NCBI RefSeq assembly: GCF_964340395.1
Contig: NC_135556.1
Location: 2,490,001 to 2,511,000 of the forward strand
DNA length: 21,000 nucleotides
Direction: 5' to 3'
Source: Glandiceps talaboti
Lineage: Eukaryota; Hemichordata; Enteropneusta; Spengelidae
In this document: piece by piece, positions 1-7,854 of the stretch
Position numbering within the stretch: position 1 is the first letter of the stretch
Layout of the letters: every line of letters begins with the position of its first letter
Position numbers and translations under genes: made by a program
Notes under the pieces: model-generated
The model's database searches: none
Told to the model about the DNA's origin: nothing
What the model saw: only the letters and a program-made list of their open reading frames with translations

Positions 1-2
1 TG

Positions 3-782
3 GAATCAGCTGTAGATGACATAAAATCCTGGATGACCCGAAATAAATTAAAACTAAACGATGAGAAAACAGAAGTGCTTCTTATTAGATCAAAGTTCAG
101 TCGTCTACCATGCCCAATCAACCAAATCTCGATTGGCTCGAGTAGCATCCAATTAACTGATTCAGCCAGGAATATAGGAGTCATCTTTGATTGCAATCAC
201 ACCTATAGAAAACATATATCTGCAACTTGCCGCTCAATCTACTTTCACCTTCGCAAAATCAGTCACATTCGTCAATTTCTCAGTCAAAGTTCTTGTCAAC
301 AACTAGTTCAAGCCCTACTCTCATCCAAACTCGATTATGGTAATGCTCTTTTGTACGGACTGCCATATGATCATATCAAACCACTACAACACGCACAGAA
401 CACAGCTGCCAGGATTATCACACGGACAAAGAAACGGGACCACATAACACCAACACTAAAGAAACTACATTGGTTGCCGGTACAATACAGAATAGAATAC
501 AAAATTCTCCTCACCACCTACAAGATATTGCATGGACTTTCACCTTCCTACCTATCAGACATTATCTGTCAGAAACCTAATGTCCGCACACTTCGGTCGT
601 CGGAAAAATGCCTATTACTGGAACCCAAGTACAGACTTGCATCATTTGGGGGTCGAGCTTTCTCATGTGCTGCACCACGTCTTTGGAACAAATTACAACC
701 GGAGCTTCGACAGACACCCACAGTCAATGCCTTCAGGAAACATCTCAAAACACACTTGTTTGCAAAAGTGTTCGATAACTAA
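3..782 (+). CDS. Reverse transcriptase C-terminal part of LINE ORF2 (partial, 5' end off window)
   Basis: Open from the left edge (codon at 3) to TAA at 780-782, 259 residues. It is the thumb and C-terminal extension of a LINE reverse transcriptase, which copies element RNA at a nicked chromosomal target. Visible motifs typical of CR1/L2 proteins, counted from the ATG at 33: NKLKLNDEKTE (4-14), NIGVIFD (47-53), KLDYGNALLYGLP (99-111), QNTAARIIT (122-130), ITPTLKKLHWLPVQYRI (138-154), PSYLSDI (171-177), GGRAFSCAAPRLWN (206-219) and a basic end with KHLKTHLF (236-243). Codons 3-32 continue the family pattern (VDDIKSWM), so the ATG at 33 is internal, not a true start. The N-terminal endonuclease and RT palm are outside the window. 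The frame is intact, but whether the complete element is active cannot be seen. Confidence 0.9.
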   Translation, partial: ESAVDDIKSWMTRNKLKLNDEKTEVLLIRSKFSRLPCPINQISIGSSSIQLTDSARNIGVIFDCNHTYRKHISATCRSIYFHLRKISHIRQFLSQSSCQQLVQALLSSKLDYGNALLYGLPYDHIKPLQHAQNTAARIITRTKKRDHITPTLKKLHWLPVQYRIEYKILLTTYKILHGLSPSYLSDIICQKPNVRTLRSSEKCLLLEPKYRLASFGGRAFSCAAPRLWNKLQPELRQTPTVNAFRKHLKTHLFAKVFDN

Positions 783-788
783 CTGTAA

Positions 789-827
789 AGCGCCGCTGAA
801 CTCTACTTCGTATTGGATATTGGCGCT
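789..827 (+). other. 3' UTR stem-loop of the LINE
   Basis: AGCGCC (789-794) and GGCGCT (822-827) are perfect 6-bp inverted arms around a 27-nt loop, lying just after the stop codon and just before the terminal repeat tail. In L2-type LINEs a conserved 3' stem-loop is recognised by the element's own reverse transcriptase to start target-primed reverse transcription. That role is inferred here from position and shape. Confidence 0.65.
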
Positions 828-837
828 CTATAAATGT

Positions 838-859
838 ATTGATTGATTGATTGATTGAT
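838..859 (+). repeat. (ATTG)n terminal tail of the LINE
   Basis: About five copies of ATTG/TGAT follow the stem-loop. Short tandem tails of this kind mark the 3' terminus of CR1/L2 insertions. The element boundary is therefore near 860. Confidence 0.8.
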
Positions 860-909
860 GATGTAGAGTATACTCCAGTACCTCAGTATATTATACTTCA
901 GATATAGAT

Positions 910-1415
910 ATTCTCAGGATTCTTATAAACTCAATGGTAATAAATTTGGTAAACAGTTGATTGATCTATGGCTAAATAATCATTTGATAATTGCTAATGG
1001 TAGAACTGTTGGAAATTTGTCAGGAAAATTTACTTATCATTTAATAATACAATTTGAATTATGATATAAATACTATCAATACTATTATTTTCTGTAGCTA
1101 CAAGAGTTGACAAACATGTTTTCAAAGGGTGCTAGGCAAAGTCTTAAAATTAAGCGCTGTCAGTATAAATATGGAAAAAATGAAGAATAGAAATAAATGG
1201 TTTGATAGAGATTATGTTAGAATTTAAAAGTATCAGTAGAGTTGTGGATAAAAATCCAACCGACTCAATTTTTAGATTCACTTACTACCAAAACAATTGA
1301 AAGTTTATATGAAAAGTCATTGACTGATACATTGCAGTCTTCTCATGAGAATATGTCCAAGTTGTCTACTGATTTTGGCACATTATTGAGAATTTAGGGT
1401 GTGTATTGAAATGTG
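910..1415 (+). pseudogene. Decayed endonuclease and linker region of a second non-LTR retrotransposon
   Basis: Translating piecewise gives peptides in the order expected for the end of an APE-type endonuclease domain and the linker before the RT. About 927-1047 reads NKFGKQLIDL, then LIIANGRTVG, then SGKFTYH, like the end of the APE endonuclease in many LINE ORF2 proteins. About 1187-1213 reads KNRNKWFDRDY. About 1240-1280 reads VVDKNPTDS followed by FRFTYYQ. About 1335-1390 reads a weak HENMSKL segment. The pieces are separated by stops and frame changes, so the copy is dead. It is in the same orientation as the LINE tail at 1-860 but cannot be the same copy, because the order would be reversed; it is a separate, older insertion. 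Family naming is from motif memory and is less certain than for the first element. Confidence 0.55.
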
Positions 1416-1518
1416 TATTGATGAAACTATAGAATGTAATGATTTGGTCAAATACAATATGTTTCAACAGAAGTTACAGATAAAAACTTTGTTTCTAAAG
1501 AATTGTGTTTAAGATTAA
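1416..1518. other. AT-rich unique DNA, nothing recognised
   Basis: A short AT-rich spacer between the decayed LINE fragment and the MITE-like element. It may be a further decayed part of the LINE, but I see no readable motif. Confidence 0.4.
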
Positions 1519-1870
1519 TTAAAGGGGCATAAGCTATATAAACTTTTTTACTCGATTAAAAATACTTACATAGAACCTCTTAAATATAGTGTAGTATTTA
1601 TAATGTTAATGCTGATGCAAGCCTTCTTTGATGCTATAAATGTCTTCTGGCATTGTTAGAATAGTTGATTACATAGTAGGGATTTGCTTGACTTTTTTAT
1701 ACGTATGATAAATTATGTCATTGTATTATCTGTAAGTTATATTTTGATAGCAAGTTTGAGTTGAGTCAATTACAGGTGATTGCTTATATATGCTTTGAAC
1801 AGTTAGTAGAATGATGAGAGTAGCAACAAGTACACCATAAAACGTATAAACTCATCTTGTGTCCCTTTAA
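1519..1870. mobile_element. MITE-like element with 15-bp terminal inverted repeats
   Basis: The left end TTAAAGGGGCATAAG (1519-1533) and the reverse complement of the right end CTTGTGTCCCTTTAA (1856-1870) match at 13 of 15 positions, giving TTAAAGGGRCAYAAG. The enclosed 352 bp is AT-rich and has no meaningful open reading frame, as expected for a non-autonomous DNA transposon. TTAA at each outer end could be a piggyBac-type TTAA target duplication, though piggyBac termini usually begin CCC, so the superfamily is uncertain. No other copy exists in the window for comparison. Confidence 0.6.
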
Positions 1871-2111
1871 GGATAAAGGTCTGAAATCGCAATGAAATAC
1901 TTGGTGTGTGAATATGAATATGATTAGGGGAGGAGGAGGCATCATGTTTTAGAAATATAAGTCTTATGGGAGGACCCGGAGGGGTATCAGTTTGTTTTGG
2001 GTTTCAAAGAGAGGGAGGGTCACAGACCAGCCTGGAAAAATCCACTGATAAGTCCCTCCCCAACCCAACCCCACCCCATCCCAGCCAGAAAAACTGACCA
2101 TATCTTCATAG
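1871..2111. other. Unique intergenic DNA, possible upstream region of MCMDC2
   Basis: Mixed-composition DNA with purine-rich patches (AGGGGAGGAGGAGG near 1926 and GGAGGACCCGGAGGGG near 1971) and a C-rich tract at 2054-2082. Open frames on both strands are short, lack recognisable motifs and look random. This is the only non-repetitive, relatively GC-rich stretch shortly before exon 1, so it is a candidate promoter or 5' UTR exon. No TATA box or initiator can be assigned with confidence. Confidence 0.35.
2054..2082 (-). promoter_or_regulatory. G-quadruplex motif on the minus strand
   Basis: The + strand carries six C-runs of 3-4 separated by 1-2 bases. On the minus strand this reads as GGG/GGGG runs with very short loops, which satisfies the usual four-run quadruplex pattern with runs to spare. 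It lies about 500 bp upstream of the MCMDC2 start codon. The motif is read directly; any regulatory role is inference. Confidence 0.6.
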
Positions 2112-2558
2112 AGCATGTTATCATGCAGGATATGATAATGGACCTGGTGTGTTATCATGTCGGATATGATGATGGCCTTATTTATATATTTCCATAGGGG
2201 TGTGTTATCATGTAGGATATGATAATGGACCTGGTGAGTTAATTATCATGTAGGATATGATAATGGACCTGGTGAGTTATCGTGTATGATATGATAATCA
2301 TGGACCTGGTGAGTTATCATGTAGGATATGATAATGGACCTGGTGTGTTATCATGTAGGATATGATAATGGACCTGGTGAGTTAATTATCATGTAGGATA
2401 TGATAATGGACCTGGTGAGTTATCATGTAGGATATGATAATGGACCTGGTGAGTTATCATGTAGGATATGATAATGGACTTTATAATTATATTTCCATAG
2501 GGGTGTGTTATCATGTAGGATATGATGATGGACCTACCATATTTATATATTTCCACAG
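2112..2558. repeat. ~34-bp minisatellite overlapping the exon 1 acceptor
   Basis: Roughly a dozen imperfect units, each containing TTATCATGTAGGATATGATA, then ATGGACCTG, then GTGAGT or GTGTGT. Some units have a 4-bp insertion (GTGAGTTAATTATC). Two units are interrupted by a TTTATATATTTCCATAG-type segment ending at 2197 and 2500, and a third such segment (TTTCCACAG, ending at 2558) is the probable acceptor of exon 1. The units thus resemble the exon 1 acceptor plus the first ~30 nt of the exon, including its ATGATGGACCTG. Most copies also have a consensus-like donor CTG|GTGAGT (for example at 2234 and 2272), which the real exon lacks because it reads on into TTTATATATGAA. Confidence 0.85.
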
Positions 2559-2577
2559 GGATGTTTTATCGTGTTGT
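2551..2577 (+). other. MCMDC2: Probable 3' splice acceptor and 5' leader of MCMDC2 exon 1
   Basis: TATATATTTCCACAG ends at 2558 and is a plausible acceptor, implying a 5' UTR exon further upstream. If transcription instead begins within the repeat, it is not used. Leader bases 2559-2577 contain an upstream ATG at 2561 that runs for six codons to TGA at 2579-2581, overlapping the main start. The main reading frame is also open leftwards, so a coding exon upstream cannot be excluded. Confidence 0.45.
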
Positions 2578-2580
2578 ATG

Positions 2581-2685
2581 ATGGACCTGTTTATATATGA
2601 AGAAACAGCCCTGTTATATCTAGACAAGACAGCTGCTTTAGAAAGATTGAAAGAGAAATGTAGCATCTATGCAAATACAAAGCAG
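2581..2685 (+). CDS. MCMDC2: MCMDC2 coding exon 1 (residues 1-35)
   Basis: First recognisable coding exon of MCM domain-containing protein 2, a relative of the MCM replicative helicases that acts in meiotic recombination (mouse Mcmdc2 is needed for meiotic strand-break repair and crossovers; the fly mei-217/mei-218 proteins are related). The exon encodes 35 residues, including ETALLYLDKTAALERL and ending in NTKQ, and stops at CAG|GTAATT in phase 0. The vertebrate protein as I recall it has EAALIYLD at the same distance from its start and a KQ at the same point. I chose the ATG at 2581 because its context is strong (A at -3, G at +4) and it gives the same N-terminal length as human. The ATG directly before it (2578) has a weak context and would add one Met. 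The first nine codons resemble the upstream minisatellite and may be lineage-specific. Confidence 0.82.
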
Positions 2686-4916
2686 GTAATTAAGTGTTTT
2701 AATAGTTTTTGGACTTTTGAATATTACTTTGTAGATAGGTAACACAATGTATGGAAAAATTAATATTGTGTATAATCACGATTAAGATGTATATTACATG
2801 CAAGTGCCAAGCTTTAACAGATTGCCAGTCTAAATAATACGGTAGATTTGTTTCAGTGGTGTGTTGCTAGTCTATAATGTAACAGAGACTATTAGAGTAC
2901 AACCAATGGCTGATAGTCTATAATAATGTAACATAGACTATTGCAGTACAACCAACGTCTGATAGTCTATAATAATGTAACATAGACTATTGGAGTACAA
3001 CCAACGTCTGATAGTCTATAATAATGTAACATAGATTATTGGAGTACAATCAATGTCTGATAGTCTATAATAATGTAACATAGACTATTGGAGTACAACT
3101 AATGTCTGATAGTCTATAATAATGTAACATAGACTATTGGAGTACAACCAACATCTGATAGTCTATAATAATGTAACATAGACTATTGGAGTACAACCAA
3201 CATCTAATAGTCTATAATAATGTAACATAGACTATTGGAGTACAACCAACGTCTAATAGTCTATACTAATGTAACATAGACTATTGGAGTACAATCAATG
3301 TTTGATAGTCTATAATAATGTAACATAGACTATTGGAGTACAATCAATGTCTGATAGTCTATAATAATGTAACATAGACTATTGGAGTACAATCAATGTC
3401 TGATAGTCTATAATAATGTAACATAGACTATTGGAGTACAACCAACGTCTGATAGTCTATAATAATGTAACATAGACTATTGGAGTACAACCAACGTCTG
3501 ATAGTCTATAATAATGTAACATAGACTATTGGAGTACAACCAACGTCTGATAGTCTATAATAATGTAACATAGACTATTGGAGTACAACCAACGTCTGAT
3601 AGTCTATAATAATGTAACATAGACTATTGGAGTACAAATAACCTCTGATAGTCTACAATAATGTAACATAGACTATTGGAGTACAACCAATGGCTGATAG
3701 TCTATAATAATGTAACATAGACTATTGGAGTACAACTAACGTCTGATAGTCTATAATAATGTAACATAGACTATTGGAGTACAACCAACGTCTAATAGTC
3801 TATAATAATGTAACATAGACTATTGGAGTACAACCAATGGCTGATAGTCTATAATAATGTAACATAGACTATTGGAGTACAGCCAACGTCTAATAGTCTA
3901 TAATAATGTAACATAGACTATTGGAGTACAACCAACATCTGATAGTCTATAATAATGTAACATAGATTATTGGAGTACAACCAATAGCTGATAGTCTATA
4001 ATAATGTAACATAGATTATTGGAGTACAACCAATAGCTGATAGTCTATAATAATGTAACATAGACTATTGGAGTACAACCAATAGCTGATAGTCTATAAT
4101 AATGTAACATAGACTATTGGAGTACAACCAACATCTGATAGTCTATAATAATGTAACATAGATTATTGGAGTACAACCAATAGCTGATAGTCTATAATAA
4201 TGTAACATAGGCTATTGCAGTACAACCAACATCTGATAGTCTATAATAATGTAACATAGACTATTGGAGTACATTGAACTAACGTCTGATAGTCTATAAT
4301 AATGTAACATAGATTATTGGAGTACAACCAACATCTGATAGTCTATAATAATGTAACATAGACTATTGGAGTACAACCGACATCTGATAGTCTATAGTAA
4401 TGTAACATAGATTATTGGAGTACAACCAATAGCTGATAGTCTATAATAATGTAACATAGACTATTGGAGTACAACCGACATCTGATAGTCTATAATAATG
4501 TAACATAGACTATTGGAGTACAACCGACATCTGATAGTCTATAATAATGTAACATAGATTATTGGAGTACAACCAATAGCTGATAGTCTATAATAATGTA
4601 ACATAGACTATTGGAGTACAACCAATGGCTGATAGTCTATAATAATGTAACATAGACTATTGGAGTACAGCCAACGTCTAATAGTCTATAATAATGTAAC
4701 ATAGACTATTGGAGTACAACCAACATCTGATAGTCTATAATAATGTAACATAGATTATTGGAGTACAACCAACGTCTGATAGTCTATGTAACATAGACTA
4801 TTGGAGTACAACCAACATCTGATAGTCTATAATAATGTAACATAGACTATTGGAGTACAACCAATGTCTGATAGTCTATAATAATGTAACATAGACTATT
4901 GGAGTACAACCAACAT

Positions 4917-5222
4917 CTGATAGTCTATAATAATGTAACATAGATTATTGGATTACAACTAACGTCTGATAGTCTATAATAATGTAACATAGATTATTGG
5001 AGTACAACCAACGTCTGTTAGTCTATAATAATGTAACATAGATTATTGGAGTACAACCAACGTCTGATAGTCTATGTAACATAGACTATTGGAGTACAAC
5101 CAACATCTGATAGTCTATAATAATGTAACATAGACTATTGGAGTACAACCAACGTCTGATAGTCTATGATAATGTAACATAGACTATTGGAGTATAACCA
5201 ACGTCTGATAGTCTATAATAAT
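4917..5222. repeat. Higher-order duplicate within the 49-bp array, copy 1
   Basis: This run of units carries a distinctive order of variants: GGATTACAACTAACG, then CGTCTGTTAG, then a shortened unit, then TCTATGATAATG, then GGAGTATAACC. The same order reappears exactly 970 bp downstream (5887-6192). It is a recent block duplication within the array. Confidence 0.85.
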
Positions 5223-5886
5223 GTAACATAGATTATTGGAGTACAACCAACATCTGATAGTCTATAATAATGTAACATAGACTATTGGAGTACAATCAAT
5301 GTCTGATAGTCTATAATAATGTAACATAGATTATTGGAGTACAACTAACGTCTGATAGTCTATAATAATGTAACATAGACTATTGGAGTACAACCAACGT
5401 CTGATAGTCTATAATAATGTAACATAGACTATTGGAGTACAACCAACGTCTGATAGTCTATAATAATGTAACATAGACTATTGGAGTACAACCAACGTCT
5501 AATAGTCTATAATAATGTAACATAGATTATTGGAGTACAACCAACGTCTGATAGTCTATAATAATGTAACATAGACTATTGGAGTACAACCAACGTCTGA
5601 TAGTCTATGTAACATAGACTATTGGAGTACAACCGTAACGTCTGATAGTCTATAATAATGTAACATAGACTATTGGAGTACAACCAACATCTGATAGTCT
5701 ATAATAATGTAACATAGACTATTGGAGTACAACCAACGTCTGATAGTCTATAATAATGTAACATAGACTATTGGAGTACAACCAACGTCTGATAGTCTAT
5801 AATAATGTAACATAGACTATTGGAGTACAACCAACGTCTGATAGTCTATAATAATGTAACATAGACTATTGGAGTACAACCAACGT

Positions 5887-6192
5887 CTGATAGTCTATAA
5901 TAATGTAACATAGATTATTGGATTACAACTAACGTCTGATAGTCTATAATAATGTAACATAGATTATTGGAGTACAACCAACGTCTGTTAGTCTATAATA
6001 ATGTAACATAGATTATTGGAGTACAACCAACGTCTGATAGTCTATGTAACATAGACTATTGGAGTACAACCAACATCTGATAGTCTATAATAATGTAACA
6101 TAGACTATTGGAGTACAACCAACGTCTGATAGTCTATGATAATGTAACATAGACTATTGGAGTATAACCAACGTCTGATAGTCTATAATAAC
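5887..6192. repeat. Higher-order duplicate within the 49-bp array, copy 2
   Basis: Second copy of the variant series at 4917-5222, offset by 970 bp (for example GGATTACAACT at 4950 and 5920). Identity stops near 6190, where one copy reads AATAACG and the other AATAATG. Confidence 0.85.
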
Positions 6193-6997
6193 GTAACATA
6201 GATTATTGGAGTACAACCAACGTCTGATAGTCTATGTAACATAGACTATTGGAGTACAACCAACATCTGATAGTCTATAATAATGTAACATAGATTATTG
6301 TAGTACAACCAATAGCTGATAGTCTATAATAATGTAACATAGATTATTGGAGTACAACCAATAGCTGATAGTCTATAATAATGTAACATAGACTATTGGA
6401 GTACAACCGTAACGTCTGATAGTCTATAATAATGTAACATAGCTAGACTATTGGAGTACAACCAACATCTGATAGTCTATAATAATGTAACATAGACTAT
6501 TGGAGTACAAGTAACGTCTGATAGTCTATAATAATGTAACATAGACTATTGGAGTACAACCAATGGCTGATAGTCTATAATAATGTAACATAGACTATTG
6601 GAGTACAACCAACGTCTGATAGTCTATAGTAATGTAACATAGATTATTGGAGTACAACCAACATCTGATAGTCTATAATAATGTAACGTAGACTATTGGA
6701 GTATAACCAACATCTAATAGTCTATAATAGTGTAACATAGACTATTGGAGTACAACCAACGTCTGATAGTCTATAATAATGTAACATAGACTATTGGAGT
6801 ACAACCAACGTCTGATAGTCTATGTTACATAGACTATTGGAGTACAACCAACATCTAATAGTCTATAATAATGTAATGTAGACTATTGGAGTACAGCCAA
6901 CGTCTGATAGTCTATAATAATGTTACGTAGACTATTGGAGTACAAGCAACGGCTGATAGTCTAGAATAATGTAACGTCTGATAGTCTATAATGTTAC

Positions 6998-7040
6998 ATA
7001 GACTATTAGACGTTGGTTGTACTCCAATAATCTATGTTAC
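6998..7040 (-). repeat. Inverted satellite unit at the distal array edge
   Basis: This segment reads ATAGACTATTAGACGTTGG then TTGTACTCCAATAATCTATG, which is the reverse complement of a standard unit (CATAGATTATTGGAGTACAA plus CCAACGTCTAATAGTCTAT). It is the only inverted unit I noticed in the array and lies at its degenerate right end, so it can pair with any of the direct units. Confidence 0.9.
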
Positions 7041-7350
7041 TGATAGTCTATAATAATGTAACTCAAACTACTGGAGTAGTGTACAACCAATGGCAATATT
7101 TTAAAATGACAATACCTGAAGGGGTGAATAGCCATATTCTTGTACATGCTGAGATATGCATGTACATGTAACACTGTTGTCATATAAAATATCAATTTGT
7201 TCTGCAGGCGCTGTGGTTTAATTTTATATTATACTACAAGACTTAAATTTATTAGAGAAGTTGATATATTTTTTTTTTATGTTTTAAAAAAAACTTTGAG
7301 AAGTTAAAATTATTGATATTAAAAAGGATGAAAATTTACTTTATTCTTAG

Positions 7351-7411
7351 ATGAGAGCAGCTTACAACTTTGTGCTGGTCATTGATCCAGCAGAACTTGC
7401 AGAACTAAATG
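7351..7411 (+). CDS. MCMDC2: MCMDC2 coding exon 2 (residues 36-55, phase 1 end)
   Basis: Exon of 61 nt between acceptor TTTATTCTTAG and donor AATG|GTATGT. It continues the exon 1 frame and encodes MRAAYNFVLVIDPAELAELN plus the first base of the next codon. Vertebrate MCMDC2 has, at the same position and with the same length, a segment of the form YRFKILINPSDVVELD, so the hydrophobic pattern and the Pro match. The Met at the exon start is internal, not an initiator. The last nine bases of the exon and its donor are the first unit of the giant minisatellite that follows, so the junction of this exon is the apparent parent of the array. Confidence 0.85.
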
Positions 7412-7854
7412 GTATGTTTTAAAATTTAATACTGTGTTCAATTCAGAACTAAATGGTATGTTTTACTGTGTTCAATTCAGAACTAAGTGGTGTATTTTAC
7501 TGTGTTCAATTCAGAACTAAGTGGTGTATTTTACTGTGTTCAATTCAGAACTAAATGGTGTATTTTACTGTGTTGAATTCAGAACTAAATGGCATGTTTT
7601 ACTGTGTTGAATTCAGAACTAAATGGTATGTTTTACTGTGTTGAATTCAGAACTAAATGGCATGTTTTACTGTGTTCAATTCAGAACTAAGTGGTGTATT
7701 TTACTGTGTTCAATTCAGAACTAAGTGGTGTATTTTACTGTGTTCAATTCAGAACTAAATGGTGTATTTTACTGTGTTGAATTCAGAACTAAATGGCATG
7801 TTTTACTGTGTTCAATTCAGAACTAAATGGCATGTTTTACTGTGTTGAATTCAG

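Larger units (their letters stand above)
1..860 (+). mobile_element. 3' end of a CR1/L2-like non-LTR retrotransposon (LINE)
   Basis: The window opens inside a LINE. The element consists of an open reading frame encoding the region downstream of the reverse transcriptase palm (3-782), a short 3' UTR with a GC stem-loop (789-827), and a terminal 4-bp ATTG tail (about 838-859). This architecture, with a 3' stem-loop and a short tandem-repeat tail instead of poly(A), is typical of CR1/L2-group LINEs. The 5' part, including the catalytic YxDD motif, lies left of the window. The absence of stops and frameshifts over 780 nt suggests a fairly young insertion. Clade assignment is inferred from motif style; RTE- or Rex1-like relatives are less likely. 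Confidence 0.85.
2867..7092. repeat. 49-bp palindromic satellite array (about 86 units)
   Basis: A head-to-tail array filling about 4.2 kb of intron 1. Each unit has inverted arms ATAGTCTAT and ATAGACTAT around an 11-nt loop AATAATGTAAC, then TGGAGTACAACCAACGTCTG or a variant. Frequent variants are AGATTATTGG for AGACTATTGG, and CAATGGCT, CAATAGCT or CAACATCT for CAACGTCT. Several shorter units (near 4787, 5082, 5606, 6042, 6230) lack the AATAAT of the loop, leaving arms of 11 bp around one base. The edges (2867-2900 and 6960-7092) are degenerate, as usual for array ends. No exon or transposon origin is visible. Confidence 0.97.
2686..7350 (+). other. MCMDC2: MCMDC2 intron 1
   Basis: A 4665-bp phase-0 intron with donor CAG|GTAATT (2686) and acceptor TTTATTCTTAG (ending 7350). 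Bases 2686-2866 and 7093-7350 are AT-rich unique DNA in which I see nothing specific. The rest is the 49-bp satellite. Splicing is inferred from reading-frame continuity and homology to MCMDC2 on both sides. Confidence 0.8.

Noticed and set aside
532-846. Open frame of 104 residues on the + strand
   Set aside because: It lies in another frame of the LINE reverse transcriptase and has no motifs of its own.
1964-2197. Short open frames on both strands around the C-rich tract
   Set aside because: Low-complexity Trp/Gly or Pro/Ser translation of the C/G-rich tract running into the minisatellite; no motif or splice context.
2434-2742. A 102-residue frame starting in the minisatellite and running past exon 1
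   Set aside because: Its middle is MCMDC2 exon 1, but the left part is repeat DNA and the right part reads through the donor at 2686 into the intron. Only 2581-2685 is kept.
2867-7092. CRISPR-like regular repeats in the 49-bp array
   Set aside because: Units are contiguous and the variable 8-nt part takes only a few near-identical forms. There are no unique spacers, no cas genes, and the context is eukaryotic.
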